Source: Galeopsis tetrahit
Taxonomy: Eukaryota; Streptophyta; Magnoliopsida; Lamiales; Lamiaceae
DNA: 64,000 nt
Assembly: GCA_963675135.1 (NCBI GenBank)
Contig: OY776119.1
Coordinates: forward strand, 42,407,198-42,471,197
Direction: 5' to 3'
Shown here: one piece after another, positions 45,331-56,482 of the stretch
Layout: every line of letters starts with the position of its first letter
Numbering within the stretch: position 1 is the first letter of the stretch
Position numbers and translations under genes: made by a program
Notes under the pieces: model-generated
Seen by the model: only the letters and a program-made list of their open reading frames with translations
Database searches by the model: none
What the model was told of the DNA's origin: nothing

Positions 45331-47847
45331 TTATTTTTGACACTCAATATACTGGCCAATCATAGGAGTTTCTTTAGAATGACGCTTAGCAAAACGGACG
45401 AGACACTCCCTTGCCCATGTCTGGTCGCCCTTGACAGTTATAACTTCCGCCAAGGTCGGAAATTTTACACAGTAAAAATAAGTAGAAGCGGCTGCCTTGA
45501 ATTCGTTGAAGAAAGGTCGGCCGAGGAACACGTTCTAGGACAATGGCATGTCTACGATCAGGAAGTCGAGCTGCCGAGTGTGATGCATTTTTGGCTCTTT
45601 TAACGATGCCAACTCCAGGGAGAGTCTGATTTTTCCGATTGGAAGGTTGTGCGTGTCCCCGAACCCTACGATAATATCGTCGCAAGGCTCAATGTACTCT
45701 GCATATCCACCGAGGGCATCGAGAGTATGTTTGAAAAGGATGTTGGTGTATGCCCCGGTGTCAACCATCATGCGATGGACAATGGTTCCCATGATTTTCC
45801 CCGTGATGACCAAAGCATAATTGTTTGGTTGCATCACGTTGTTCAGATCGTCATTTGTGAAAACGAGCTGGTGGGATGGGGGCTGCTCGGCGGCAGGAGC
45901 GATGCACACTTGATGTACGTTGTTGAGTGCTCGCATGTCGCTCTGCTGTCGGCGAACAGACAGAGCTTTTCCGGACTGAGTTCCCCCTAGGGGGCCTTCC
46001 AAAACCATATAACCTCCACCAACATTATCGATGTCGCCCGGTGGATGGTTCGGCATGGGGGGAGCCAGTTTCTGGCAATTGAGCTGCTGGCGAAGGTCGT
46101 CGCGACGCTTCTTGCCCCGGTTGTCGCCATTTCCTCCTCCGGACTTGATGAATTGGGCGAGCTTGCCCTCATTGTACAGCTTAAAGAGATTTCTCACCAA
46201 GTCTCGGCACCCATTGGTGTGGTGGCCGACTGAGTTGTGGTAGTTGCATAACTTACTACCATCGAGATTAGCATCGCTCGTATGCATTGACTTTGCTTGG
46301 GGGAGCAGATTCTTTCCCCTGATCGCATCGTAGATGCCTCTAGGGTCAACAGTGAGGGCTTCCCTGAATTGGAGGATCTCAGGAGACTCCTCGAAAGGCC
46401 TGAAGTTTGATGGGTGAGCACTGCCGCCCTGTGTGGTCGCCTTTTTGGGCTGGGAAGACTCCCCAGTGTTAGAATTTTTGTTTGGCCAAACTCTTTTGGC
46501 CGCGTCCGGCTGCTCGTTAGCCTTGGCGGCGTCCATAATCTCTTCCATTTGAATGAAATTTCCCGCCCGACTGTGGAAATCCGCATAGGAAACAGGGAAA
46601 GAGGTATGCATATATTCCCATAGTTTGGAACCTATTCTTAGTCCTGAGATAGCCGAGATTAGCTTTGTCTCGTTATTAACAACTTCTCCGTCGATCACCA
46701 ACCTATCGAAACGTTCGATAAAATCCTTGCCCGATTCAGTTGGTGTTTGGCGAACGTTTGCCAAACGTTGCTTTGAGGCTGGGCGAGCAGCAATAGACCC
46801 AAAGTGAGTCAAGAATTTTTGCCCCAGCTCTAGGAAAGAGGTGATGGAACCGGCACCCAAGGTGGTGTACCAGCGATGAGCTCGATCTCCTAAGGTCAAG
46901 GAGAAGTTTCTGCATTGGGTGGCGTCCGTTGCCCCGATCGAGGCCATATAGCTTGCATACTTTGAAAGATGCACCATGGGATCGGACGCCCCGTCATAGG
47001 CTGCCATTGACGGCATTTGAATCTTCCTCTGAATGAGGGCAGTGAGAATCACAACACTTAGAGGTGGAGTGGGCAGAGTGACAGGTGGGGCAGTGCCTTG
47101 CTTTGCTGCGACCACCTCTGCTCGCAAAGTCTCCAACTTCATCAATTTTTGAGTTTCGAGGAACTGGGCGAACTGCCCCTCCTCGTCGGTTTGGGGTCGG
47201 GGGACGACGACCTCGTCGCGTTGGCTCCCGCGAGAAATGGCCGGGTGATCACCCTGGTGTGATCGCCTGGGAGAACGCCTCTCCGACTGATGGCTATGGT
47301 AACTCTTTGACTGAGCTCGCCCACCACCTGGCCCTACTCGATCTAGGGCGGAGACCATGTCTCCTTTCCTTCTACCACGATCTTTGTGGTCGTCTTTAGC
47401 TGGTCGTCGCCCGATGTCAAAGTGCAACGGGCGAGGAGCTTTTAGTGGGTCCTTGTCGCCCACTCGGTTGAACACGGAGTTCCGACCGTATGATTCTCCC
47501 GTATGACTGTTGTAGGAGCGAACATGTGCTTTGTTTTTCTCCCCGTCCTGGGGACGAACAGAATAAGAATGATAGGAATGGCTGTCCTCTTCATTGTCAT
47601 TCAACCTCACTTTGGCCTTGCGAGCTCGGTCGAAATCCTGATCTTTGGCCTTCTCAGCCTCTTCGACCTCGAGTAACCTCCTCTTCTCTAGGAGGAAATC
47701 GGAGAATTCTTTCATATACTGGGGGTTTTTCATGATGTCCCCCATGTCCAAGTTTGCAAAAGGGTTTGGTGGTGGAGCCACCGGCGCCGGAGGGTGCTCG
47801 TTCCCTCCGGGCGGTGGGGTTCCAACATGATGAGAACGTTGAGACAT
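45331..47847 (-). pseudogene. Gypsy gag and protease
   Basis: This starts at MSQRSHHVGTPPP (47,847), about 340 bp after the LTR. A Pro-rich N-terminus and Arg/Asp/Ser-rich region precede the retrotransposon Gag domain (about 46,950-46,540; WYTTLGAGSITSF, FIERFDRLV). A knuckle-like CNYHNSVGHHTNGC lies near 46,240. The protease active site VDTGAYTNIL is at about 45,742-45,771. An in-frame TAG at 45,535-45,537, probably once Tyr, interrupts the protease C-terminal part, and a TAA at 45,331-45,333 precedes the RT in the same frame. So gag, PR and RT were originally one frame. Confidence 0.9.
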
Positions 47848-48189
47848 CGTTTAAAGAGTGTCTTTTCTAAAAGATTACAAAGTAATGATCTAGAAACGAA
47901 AGATTAAAGTTCTTACGCAGAAGAACGTGCTATTACAACTACTAAACTTAGCAAAGTAATAACAACAGAAGCTTGAAAACACAAATACAAGGAGATCAAA
48001 CTCCAAAATATGTTACAAAAACTGAAAATGTTCAAGAACACGAAGAACACTAAAAAGTTTTAAATGATGCTTTAAACGGTAGATCTACCGATTAAAACCT
48101 GAAAACAAGAGTTTGCTATCCGATCGCTCGATGATCGGTTGAAACCTTGATGATGAACACGTAAAAGTTCCCCTCCTTCTAACGCCAAA

Positions 48190-48916
48190 TGTTGTATGCA
48201 CTTATATCGGGATGATTCGGATGTGGACTATTTGTTAGTACGATACAAACATATATGATTAAACGGGGTTTATTACGTGTTTATGCGGATTGAATGATGA
48301 TTTGTGATGAACTTAATGAAGAACACACAGGAACACAAGATGTAGCTTCTTGGAGAAGCTAAAGCTTTAGAAGCTTGGGAGAGTTTATTGCTTAGGTTAG
48401 GGTTTTTGGTAGGAATCGTGAACGTATCTTTACAAATGAGCCCATTTGGGCATTATATAGTGGTTTCTAGGGGCTGCCCGCCCTTTACACGTGGAGCCTC
48501 CGGAATGGACCTTCATTCTGCCCGAAAAGGTGATGGGACGGCGCATTTAATGCTAAACCGCCTCTGGTGGTCGTCCTCGGCGAGATGCCGAGCAACTGGA
48601 AAACCCGCTCGTCACTCGCCGCCGTGGTCGCCGGAGAACCTGGTCGCCATGTCTTGTGTCATCTCCCAAAGCTTCAACACTTGCCTTCTCTAGCTTAGAC
48701 GTATACCTGCTCGCCAACATCTTTGGGCGAGCAGTTCACTAGAATGTGCTCGCCAACATATTTGGGCGAGCACTCAAATATATTAAATACAATAATTATA
48801 TTACATTTTCTTCTTGTTGACTGGTCGTCGCTTGACTTTGTTGACTGGTCCTCGTCACGTAAGCCGGTGACTAGGATTGAATTGTCAAAGACTGACCTCT
48901 TTGACTAGGTATAACA
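48190..48916 (-). repeat. Gypsy 5' LTR and PBS
   Basis: A 727-bp LTR, TGTTGTATGCAC to GGTATAACA on plus. Immediately inside, 48,172-48,189 reads TTTGGCGTTAGAAGGAGG on minus, resembling the TGGCG-type PBS of Tat elements; I cannot name the tRNA. TATA box CTATATAA is on minus at 48,453-48,460. Two 9-bp-stem hairpins lie in U3 (48,707-48,773). The right boundary rests on TG-CA ends only, because the partner LTR is missing. Confidence 0.7.
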
Positions 48917-49640
48917 GCGTCATTCGAGGATCTGTACGGATTGATGCCTATTTCCACTGAAGTTTGTGATATCTGATAAATATGTAACATTCATGATCTA
49001 TTATGTGCTAAGCAATAGACCCAAATTAAAACTTTAATGTAATACAATCAAAAGGTTTAATGAAGAAGAAATAAAATTAATGATATTTTTATACGTTAGA
49101 AAAATAAAAAAATACAGTAAGGATTGATGCCTATTTTTTTCACACAGAATTCTTTTATAATGTTGATTCACAATATAGTAAAATAATGTTGTCAGTAAAA
49201 CAATATATTAATGTTGATTCACAGTAAAATAATTAATGTTGATTTCAAATCCATATCAACTCATATTTTTTAAGCACTTGTACTACTAAGAATATTTTTC
49301 AATTGTGCCTCACAGAGAACTCTTATTATATGTTAATTTTTTTTTTTAATTGTGCCTATTTTTTTCAACCCTATTTTACTGAACTCTTATTATATTTTGT
49401 TGCTTGGAGAATTATAGTAAGGACAAAGAACTTGTACACACACTGTGCATGAAAAATGTTGCTAAGAAAGCTGATTCATCTTATGTTTTTGTCAAATACA
49501 ATGTAATTTTTTATGTACTAAACATTGTCTATGGAAGTTATGGTCTTTTTTAGAGTGTATGTGTTTCTTTCTTTAATTGGAATTGTGATATATTGTTATT
49601 AAAAAAACAATGTGTACTTCAATGTTAAAGTTGAATTATA
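48917..49640. other. AT-rich non-coding DNA
   Basis: No gene is seen. Short phrases repeat (AATGTTGATTCACA about 49,160-49,230; GCCTATTTTTTTCA near 49,130 and 49,357). It may be the body of the nonautonomous Helitron whose 3' end is at 49,673, but I could not place a 5' TC end. Confidence 0.45.
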
Positions 49641-49645
49641 ACAAG

Positions 49646-49673
49646 CCCGTGCATCGCACGGGTAAAAAACTAG
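49646..49673 (+). mobile_element. Helitron 3' terminus
   Basis: A short hairpin (CCCGTGC, loop ATC, GCACGGG; 49,646-49,662), seven bases, then CTAG at 49,670-49,673 followed by T. This matches the Helitron 3' signature: a GC-rich hairpin just before CTRR at a target T. The 5' end was not found, so the element length is unknown. Confidence 0.7.
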
Positions 49674-49675
49674 TA

Positions 49676-49910
49676 CTCCCTCCGTCCACCAAAAGTGTGC
49701 TCATTTCTTTTTTTTAAGTCCACAAAAAACGTGCTTATTCTATTTAAATAGTTAACTTTTGAATATTTTTTCTACTTTACTAACAAGATTGAGTATCTAC
49801 CAAATATATTTTCTACTCATTATATTAAATATATTCTTTATAATTAAAATATGATTTTTTTAAAAGCACATATAAAAAAAAGTGAGCACACTTTTGGTGG
49901 ACAGAGGGAG
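49676..49910. mobile_element. Stowaway MITE
   Basis: A 235-bp element with inverted ends CTCCCTCCGTCCACCAAAAG and, on the right, CTTTTGGTGGACAGAGGGAG, flanked by TA (49,674-49,675 and 49,911-49,912). CTCCCTCCGTCC is the classic Stowaway TIR, moved by Tc1/mariner transposases. AT-rich interior, no ORF. Confidence 0.96.
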
Positions 49911-50165
49911 TAATTTAAAATGATCGGTTGGAAGTTACGTGCACATGCAACCATTTGTCTTACTATTTTTTGGGTTAAAAGTAATTTAGTTATGATTATG
50001 TTTTAAAATAAATTCATTGTTGTCATATCGTAAGTATAAATCAATTATATATAGCACTTAATTATCCTGATGAGTTTTGTTAATTATATTAATTAGTACG
50101 TAGTATGTTTTAATCATTTTAATTTCTCTTATGAAAAAGAAATTGAAAAGGAAAAAGCTTTTCTA

Positions 50166-50470
50166 GAAAATATGCTTAGAAATCGCATAATGTGAAACTA
50201 AAACATATGTGAGTAAACCTAGAAATTAAGTAGTAAGAAAGAGATTTGTTGACAATTAAATCTTTTAGTTTGGAGAAACCTTTTTAATAGTATGAAAAAA
50301 TTCAAAATCCTTAGAATGAAATTCTAGATCCTTCAACAGAGAAAAGCGCGTTGGGATTCGCTATGTAATGACGCGTCTGTTCTTATCTGCACATTAAATC
50401 GACTTATCCGCATTAATACAAATAATCCTCAATTAGAGCCGCGTATTTAATAATAGACGCGTACATTTAT
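50166..50470. repeat. About 320-bp interspersed repeat, copy 3 (diverged)
   Basis: Similar to 543-868 and 56,148-56,482 but with more changes and a lost segment near 50,350. It lies upstream of the EMF1-like gene, so copy B of the gene is bracketed by this repeat. Confidence 0.7.
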
Positions 50471-50519
50471 CCGGCTTATTTTTTTTAATAATATGGCTTG
50501 TGGAGTGTTGGCAATATTT

Positions 50520-51235
50520 AACAGGCAACATATGTTAAACAGATGTTGGTGATAAAGCAGGAAATTCGTCGATACCTGTGAAGCTAATCAATTACGGATT
50601 GCAGAGAGGCTACAGGTAAAAAATTGAGAATTTCATTAGTTATTTCTCTAGTAAAGATGATGAATCTGTTTTCTTTGCTTATATGGCAGATGTTTCTGAT
50701 ATAGTATGTGCTGCTGTGCGCCCTTCGTGCATTGTTGATAATCCAGAACTGGGAAACGATAGTGTGCCACCCAAGAGAAAACCGAAGTGGCGTACTATTG
50801 CTGATATAATGGGGATAGAAAGGAATCCAGCTTCTTAAATGGATGTGCCGGCTGAAGCTGCAAGTTCTGAGAGGAAACGAAAGACCGATCTTGGAGAAGA
50901 TGGAAGGCCTTCAAGGGGGACTTGTCGAAAGTCTGCAACTAAGATAAGTAAGGGCCTAAATATTGATGGAGGGAAAATTTGTGGGAGAGTTGATATTTTT
51001 GACTCTGGATCCGAAGATGATGCTTCTATGAGATCAGATTCGAATTTTTGTGCGAAGTCCGAGCACAAAAAAATTAAAGCTCTTAAAAACAGCGAAAAGA
51101 TGAAGCAGAAGATCCATAAAGAGGATAAAACAGCCCCAGTGAGGAAGTCTATACATGTAAACGGTGCGTCCTCTTCAAATGCACAGAAACATGGTGTTCC
51201 TGTTGTGATTAATTTTGGTAAGTCGGTGCGTAGTC
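50520..51235 (+). pseudogene. EMF1: EMF1-like gene copy B, part before the Copia insertion
   Basis: Coding-like sequence with a basic motif KRKPKWRTIADIMG (about 50,773-50,814), similar in style to the KxRKVRLLSELL motif I recall from EMF1, followed by a Lys/Ser-rich segment. An in-frame TAA at 50,836-50,838 separates it from a 138-codon open stretch (50,839-51,255, whose last codons lie in the LTR). A possible intron ends at 50,691 (TATATGGCAG), but I could not match the frame upstream. A Copia element inserted at 51,236; the same frame resumes directly at 55,388. The large premature lesions make it a pseudogene. Confidence 0.6.
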
Positions 51236-51465
51236 TGATAAAATCGAATAAGTAAAACATCGTGATAACGTATATTGCTGAATCAATTAATTAAGGAGTA
51301 AAACCAATTACCATATATACGCGAGAATATGCGCATATGTGATATCTATCAAAATATATGAAAACCATATCTATCAAAATATATAAAACTATCTAACAGA
51401 AAGTCAGTATAACCGCATGGGCTCTCAACAAACATAATGGCCCAACAAACTCATATTTCCCAATA
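51236..51465 (-). repeat. 3' LTR of the short Copia element
   Basis: TGATAAAATCG to CCCAATA. On the element strand it starts TATTGGG rather than TGTTGGG, in both LTRs. Confidence 0.94.
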
Positions 51466-51472
51466 CTCCCCC

Positions 51473-54400
51473 TCAAGTTGGCGTGTGCAAATCTCGAACA
51501 CCCAACTTGCCACGAAGAAATCGAAATCGTTCAGCTCCAAGTGGTTTTGTAAACATGTCGGCAACTTGGTCGACTATGGAGATCATGCAAGGCTTGAAAT
51601 TTCCATTGGCTACTCGCTTACGGACAAAGTAGTAATCCATTTCTACATGTTTCGTGCGTTCATGAAAAACAAAATTCATGGCAATATGACGAGCTGCTTG
51701 ATTATCACAATACAACGGAGTAGGACCAGACTGATATATACCAAAATCACTCAATAGCCAACGCAACCATATTATCTCACAAACCGTCGTGGCCATGGCT
51801 CGATACTCTACTTCCGCCGTCGATCTAGACACGACTGACTGTTTCTTCGTTCTCCACGAGATCGGGGAACCGCCAAGTGAAATAACATATCCGGTTGATG
51901 AGCGACGGGTGAAGGGGCAGCCCGCCCAATCCGCATCACAGTGGCCTTTCAACTCATATCCGCTGGACGCCGAGAGGAAAATTCCTTGGCCAGGAGATTG
52001 TTTCAAATACCGTAGCACCCTGTGAGCGGCGTCAAGATGTGTGCGCCGTGGTTTGCTGAGAAATTGACTAAGTTGGCTAACTGCGAACACGATATCGGGT
52101 TGAGTAACAGTGAGGTAGAGTAGCCTACCTACTAATCGTCGAAACTGGGAAGCATCAACAAGGGGGCTGTCATCATCTGGACGCAACTTTATGTTTTGTG
52201 TTCCATGGGAAACAAGCTGGGTTTACTGCCCATTTGTCCACTCTCCTCCAAGATATCCAATGTATATTTTCGTTGACTCAACACAAATCCATCAGGTGAA
52301 CGAGCCACTTCAATCCCCAAAAAATACTTCAGGGTACCCAAGTCCTTTATGCTAAATTTCTTCTCCAAGTAGTGTTTGACAAAAGATATATGATCTGAAT
52401 TATTCCCGGCCAACAAAACATCATCAACATAAATGAGTGCAGAAACGTGGATGGTCCCCCTTTTATAAAGGAAAAGAGAGTGGTCCGCTTGGGACTGGCG
52501 AAAACCTATGGCGACAAGAGCTTGAGTGAATTTTTCATACCAATTTTTCGATGCTTGACGTAGGCCGTATAAAGATTTTTCGAGCCGACAAACTCGAGTG
52601 TCACCATCTTTTGCAAATCCCTGTGGTATGTGCATATATACTTCCTCGATTAGATCACCATGAAGAAAAGCGTTGTTAACATCCAACTGATGCACTTCCC
52701 AACTTCATTTTGCCGCAATCGTTAAAAGACACTGAACCGTGACAAGTTTGGCCACTGGTGCGAAAGTTTCATGGAAATCAATGCCTTCCACCTGAGTGAA
52801 TCCCTTGGCAACTAAGCGAGCTTTATATCTCTCTATTTCTCCATTTGGTTTATATTTAATTTTGTAGACCCATTTCGACCCAATAACTTTCTTTCCCGGA
52901 GGGAGCGGTGCCAATTTCCATGTGTCGTTCCTTTCTAAGGCGTTGATTTCTTTCTGCGTTGCTTCTCTCCAAAGTGGATCCCTAACTGCTTGTGAAAAAT
53001 ATTTTGGCTCATCACAAGAGGCGATGGCCGCTAGGAAAGTCTTGTGAGCAATAGAAAATTTATCATATGTAATGAATTGAGATATAGGGTGTATTGTCGA
53101 AGCTACCGAATTTATAGTGGGGCACGAGTGATCTATGGAAGGAGGTAAGTCAGTGACGTAATCATTGAGATGTGTGGAGTGCCTCTTGACCCTACGAGAT
53201 GTGCGCCTCTCATCTGTGGTAATCGATACCTTTACCTCTCGATCGGGCTGTGCAGATCCGAGCACGGGAGGCGGAATTATGTTGTCGTGTGTAGATGGAC
53301 TCGCCAAATTATTAGGAATTGGTGAGCTGGGACTGTCCATATGCACATGGATTGGTATCAGATTGCGTCTTATGTGCGTTCGCGAAGAATGCAAGGTGGG
53401 TTGATAGGGAATGCTATCAACATTCTCAAGGAGGCGGCGACGAGCCTCACTAACTATGCTAAAAAAAATCAGTTTGATCAATCCCTTTAAATGGAAATAT
53501 GTGTTCATAGAAAGTGACGTCCCAAGGCAGAATCAGTTTGATTCTGTAAGTCAAACGTTTGGTATGCTTTATGACCATTAGGATACCCAACGAATACACA
53601 CGCGCGCCCTCTTTCACCAAACTCATCTTTGTGACGATTGTCATGAGCATATCCCAAACATCCAAAAACCCGGAGATGATCGTACTGAGGTTGCTTGGCA
53701 AATAATATCTCATATGGGGTTTTATTATTAACTACCGACGAGGGCAGCCGATTAATAATGTAGACGGCCGTTAGAACGCACTCACCCCAAAATTCGATTA
53801 GCAGGCCCGATTCAAAACGAAGTGCTCTTGCCACTTCCAAAATATGTCTGTGCTTGCGCTCTACCACTCCATTCTGTTGAGGGGTGTCTGTGCATGAACT
53901 CTCAAATAAGATACCATTAGACGTATAATAATCAAGTAGAACAGATGACTGGAATTCAATACCATTATCTGATCATATGCATTTAATAATTTGGCCAAAT
54001 TTTGTACGTGCCAAGTTCCAAAAACGAATAAGTTCCATTGCTACATCAGACTTCCTTTTGATAAGAAATACCCAAACTCCTCTACTGTAATCATCAACAA
54101 TCGACAAAAAATAGCGAGCACCACTAAAAGAATCACACTTATATGGGCCCCATATGTCGCAATGGAGTAATTCGAAACAATGGTTGGTCTTACTTGTGCT
54201 AACAGGAAAAGGAAGACGCGTCTGTTTGGCCCTAACACACGAATCACAAAAAGTGGTAGGCTCCTTATTTTGTTTTAACGAGCTAATATGGTGTAATTTC
54301 CCATCTGATGCATGTCCCAAACGTTTATACCACAAACTCGAGCTCCCTACAATGTTGCAAATTGTTCTTTCGGCCTTGAATCTTTCCAAAAAATAAAGAC

Positions 54401-54930
54401 CACCACGTTGTTTACCCACGCCAATCGGCTTCCTCGTGAGTAAATCCTATATTATACAGAAATCTGAAAAGAAGGTGAATGCACAATTTAAATCACTAGT
54501 TAGGCGACTTACGTATAATAGATTGCAGTGGAACTGTCGTACGTGCAAAATACGAGTGAGACATAGCTTATCATTTAATCTGATTTTCCCAACTCGATCA
54601 ACCGGAATTAATTCACCATTTGGAATTTTAACGGATGGTTCCATGTGATCAAACTTGACATCAAATAACTTATCTCCATCGCAAGTAATATGCTCAGTTA
54701 CTCCCGAATCAATAATCCATAGTCCCGATAGTATTAATTTCATACGAGCCATATTAACGGATGGCCCCACAGCAAGGTTCGCCTCTCCATCAGATTTGTT
54801 CCTCAGAAATCATTGCAGGTGCCGCAGCTGTTCATCACCTAGGCTTGCGATCACACCAGGATTGTTATGCGCCGCTACTCGCAGTTGTGGTTCCCTCATG
54901 AACGCGTCTCCAAATTCATCGGATGTGTGT
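51473..54930 (-). pseudogene. Short Copia element polyprotein (PR-INT-RT-RNase H)
   Basis: Read on minus: a gag remnant (about 55,076-54,810, no CCHC knuckle), protease WIIDSGVTEHIT (about 54,680), integrase zinc site (YKRLGHAS to CDSCVRAK), integrase D-D-E (HCDIWGP, SDNGIEF, PQQNGVVERKHR), RT with YVDD at 52,420-52,431, and RNase H ending near 51,480. Lesions: TAG at 54,447, TGA at 53,973 (an Arg position), frameshift near 53,520-53,600, TGA at 52,705, frameshift near 52,187. Several lesions are C-to-T changes. Confidence 0.92.
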
Positions 54931-55150
54931 AGAAAGTAAGACGACATGGCGTCAATCACGACAGGCGACAAAGCAAAGCCGCTGCCGGAAAAATATCTTC
55001 TTTCAATTATCTTGCCGTGCGCAACATCATCGGCGCCGATCTTCTCTGTTGTTCTTCCTTCTCCTCTGTCCAACATGGCGATCTTGAATATGATCCACCA
55101 CGTTGATGTGAATCTTGAGCGAGATTACCAGGGTTCCTGCTCTGATACCA

Positions 55151-55382
55151 TGATAAAATCGAATAAGTAAAACATCGTGATAACGTATATTGCTGAACCA
55201 ATTAATTAAGGAGTACAACCAAGTACCATATATATACGCGAGAATATGCGCATATGTGATATCTATCAAAATATATGAAAACCATATCTATCAAAATATA
55301 TAAAACTATCTAACAAAAAGTCAGTATAACCGCATGGGCTCTCAACAAACATAATGGCCCAACAAACTCATATTTCCCAATA
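55151..55382 (-). repeat. 5' LTR of the short Copia element
   Basis: The 232-bp partner of 51,236-51,465. The PBS (55,139-55,150, GCTCTGATACCA on plus) directly abuts it. Confidence 0.94.
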
Positions 55383-55387
55383 TAGTC

Positions 55388-56104
55388 CTTCCACAATAGA
55401 GGAAACGGGAGCGTTGTTCAATCTTTCCAATAATAAGATGCCTGAAGTTAGAGATTGCAATATAAGAGGAAAAGTTGCATTGGACCTCAACACCGTTTAA
55501 CGCACGGCATACGGGAATTCCTGATCTCAATGAGGAACCTCGAGAAGGAAACCATTTAGCTCTTCCTGAGAAGAGTTTGCCTCTGCACAATACGGGTGGC
55601 ATCTCTACGTCCCATGGGTCTTTGAATCCTTACTCATCGAAGGATGTGATTCCAGCTATGCAGTTGCTGTCCTTGATGGACCCGCGCATTGCAGTGCACT
55701 CTTCGCAGTAGCAACCACCACCCGAAGAAGCAAAGCTTTCAAAATGGAAAGTTGTTTTCTCAAGATAGTCATTCTGCAGGCTCGAAGAAAGCTTCATGCA
55801 GTTATAGTGGTAATCAATCTTCCTTAATCCCTCCCTACTTTACTTAACAACATTTAAATGGATTCTAAATGGATTCTAAAAAGTTATAGTGCAGGAGGTT
55901 GGGAGCTCAACAAGTGATTCAGAATTTGGCATTTGCACTCTCAACCGTAACCCAGCTGACTTCAGCATCCCTGATGCACGAAACGAGTTCACTATAAGCG
56001 CCAAAGACATTAAGTTCAGCAAGCGCAACGTTAACAGTTCTAAAGACAAATCAATAGTGCTGAATATTGAGGCCAAGAAGAGAAGACAAAGAATGAGAAG
56101 CTGA
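55388..56104 (+). pseudogene. EMF1: EMF1-like gene copy B, part after the Copia insertion
   Basis: The frame interrupted at 51,235 continues here and is open to TAA at about 55,498, ending in a DLN-containing segment. In another frame comes IPDLNEEPREG and the conserved core IPAMQLLSLMDPRI (about 55,650-55,690), then a stop. The C-terminal segment with CTLNRNPADFSIP ends at TGA 56,102-56,104. These two cores are the best evidence for EMF1. Frames change near 55,490 and between 55,711 and 55,889. In place of about 20 bp present in copy A (near 265-285), this copy has a short duplicated phrase ATGGATTCTA. Confidence 0.68.
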
Positions 56105-56147
56105 GGGTTATAATGATCTTTTTTTTTTGGTTTTTGAATTAGGTCAC

Positions 56148-56482
56148 ATAAAAAATATGCTTAGAATTTGCATAATGTGAACCAAAAACATATGTGAGTA
56201 AACCTAGAAATTAAGTAGTAAGAAACAAATTTGTTGACTATTAACTCTTTTAATTTGGAGAAACCTTTTTACTAATATTAAAAATTTCAAAATCCTTAGA
56301 ATGAAATTCGAGATCCTTCTACGAAGAAAAGCGCGTGAATTGACCTTAAAATAAATTATAACGTTTGGATTCGCTATTTAATGACGTGTCTATTCTTATC
56401 TGAACATTAAATCGACTTATCCACATTAATACAAATAATCCTCAATTGGCGCCGCGTATTTAATAATAGACGCGTACATTTA
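56148..56482. repeat. About 320-bp interspersed repeat, copy 2
   Basis: Nearly identical to 543-868 and followed by the same duplicated gene tail (56,490-56,575). Confidence 0.75.

Larger units (their letters stand above)
37819..48916 (-). mobile_element. Tat-lineage Gypsy retrotransposon, lacking its 3' LTR
   Basis: Gypsy element on minus: 5' LTR (48,190-48,916), gag-PR (47,847-45,331), RT, two RNase H domains and integrase (45,330-41,885), a minisatellite, then a spliced gene on plus (38,355-41,143). The dual RNase H, the lack of a chromodomain, and an antisense gene between integrase and 3' LTR are marks of the Tat clade (Grande/Retand/Ogre relatives). No 3' LTR is found before the junction at 37,818. 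The pol carries stops, a frameshift and loss of the RT catalytic aspartates, so it is dead. Confidence 0.9.
51236..55382 (-). mobile_element. Short Copia element in the EMF1-like gene
   Basis: A 4,147-bp element with LTRs of 230 and 232 bp (TGATAAAATCG to TTTCCCAATA on plus), target duplication TAGTC (51,231-51,235 and 55,383-55,387), PBS TGGTATCAGAGC on minus next to the right LTR (55,139-55,150), and a polypurine tract TTGAGGGGGAG next to the left LTR. The LTRs differ by about four substitutions and a 2-bp indel. Only about 380 bp separate the PBS from the protease, so most of gag is gone. Domain order and short LTRs suggest a Tnt1-like or Ivana-like lineage. Confidence 0.95.

Noticed and set aside
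47085..47399. Plus-strand ORF opposite the Gypsy gag
   Set aside because: It is a shadow of the Arg-rich gag on the minus strand; the real antisense gene lies at 38,355-41,143.
53165..53404. Plus-strand ORF within the short Copia element
   Set aside because: Antisense shadow of the integrase-RT linker.
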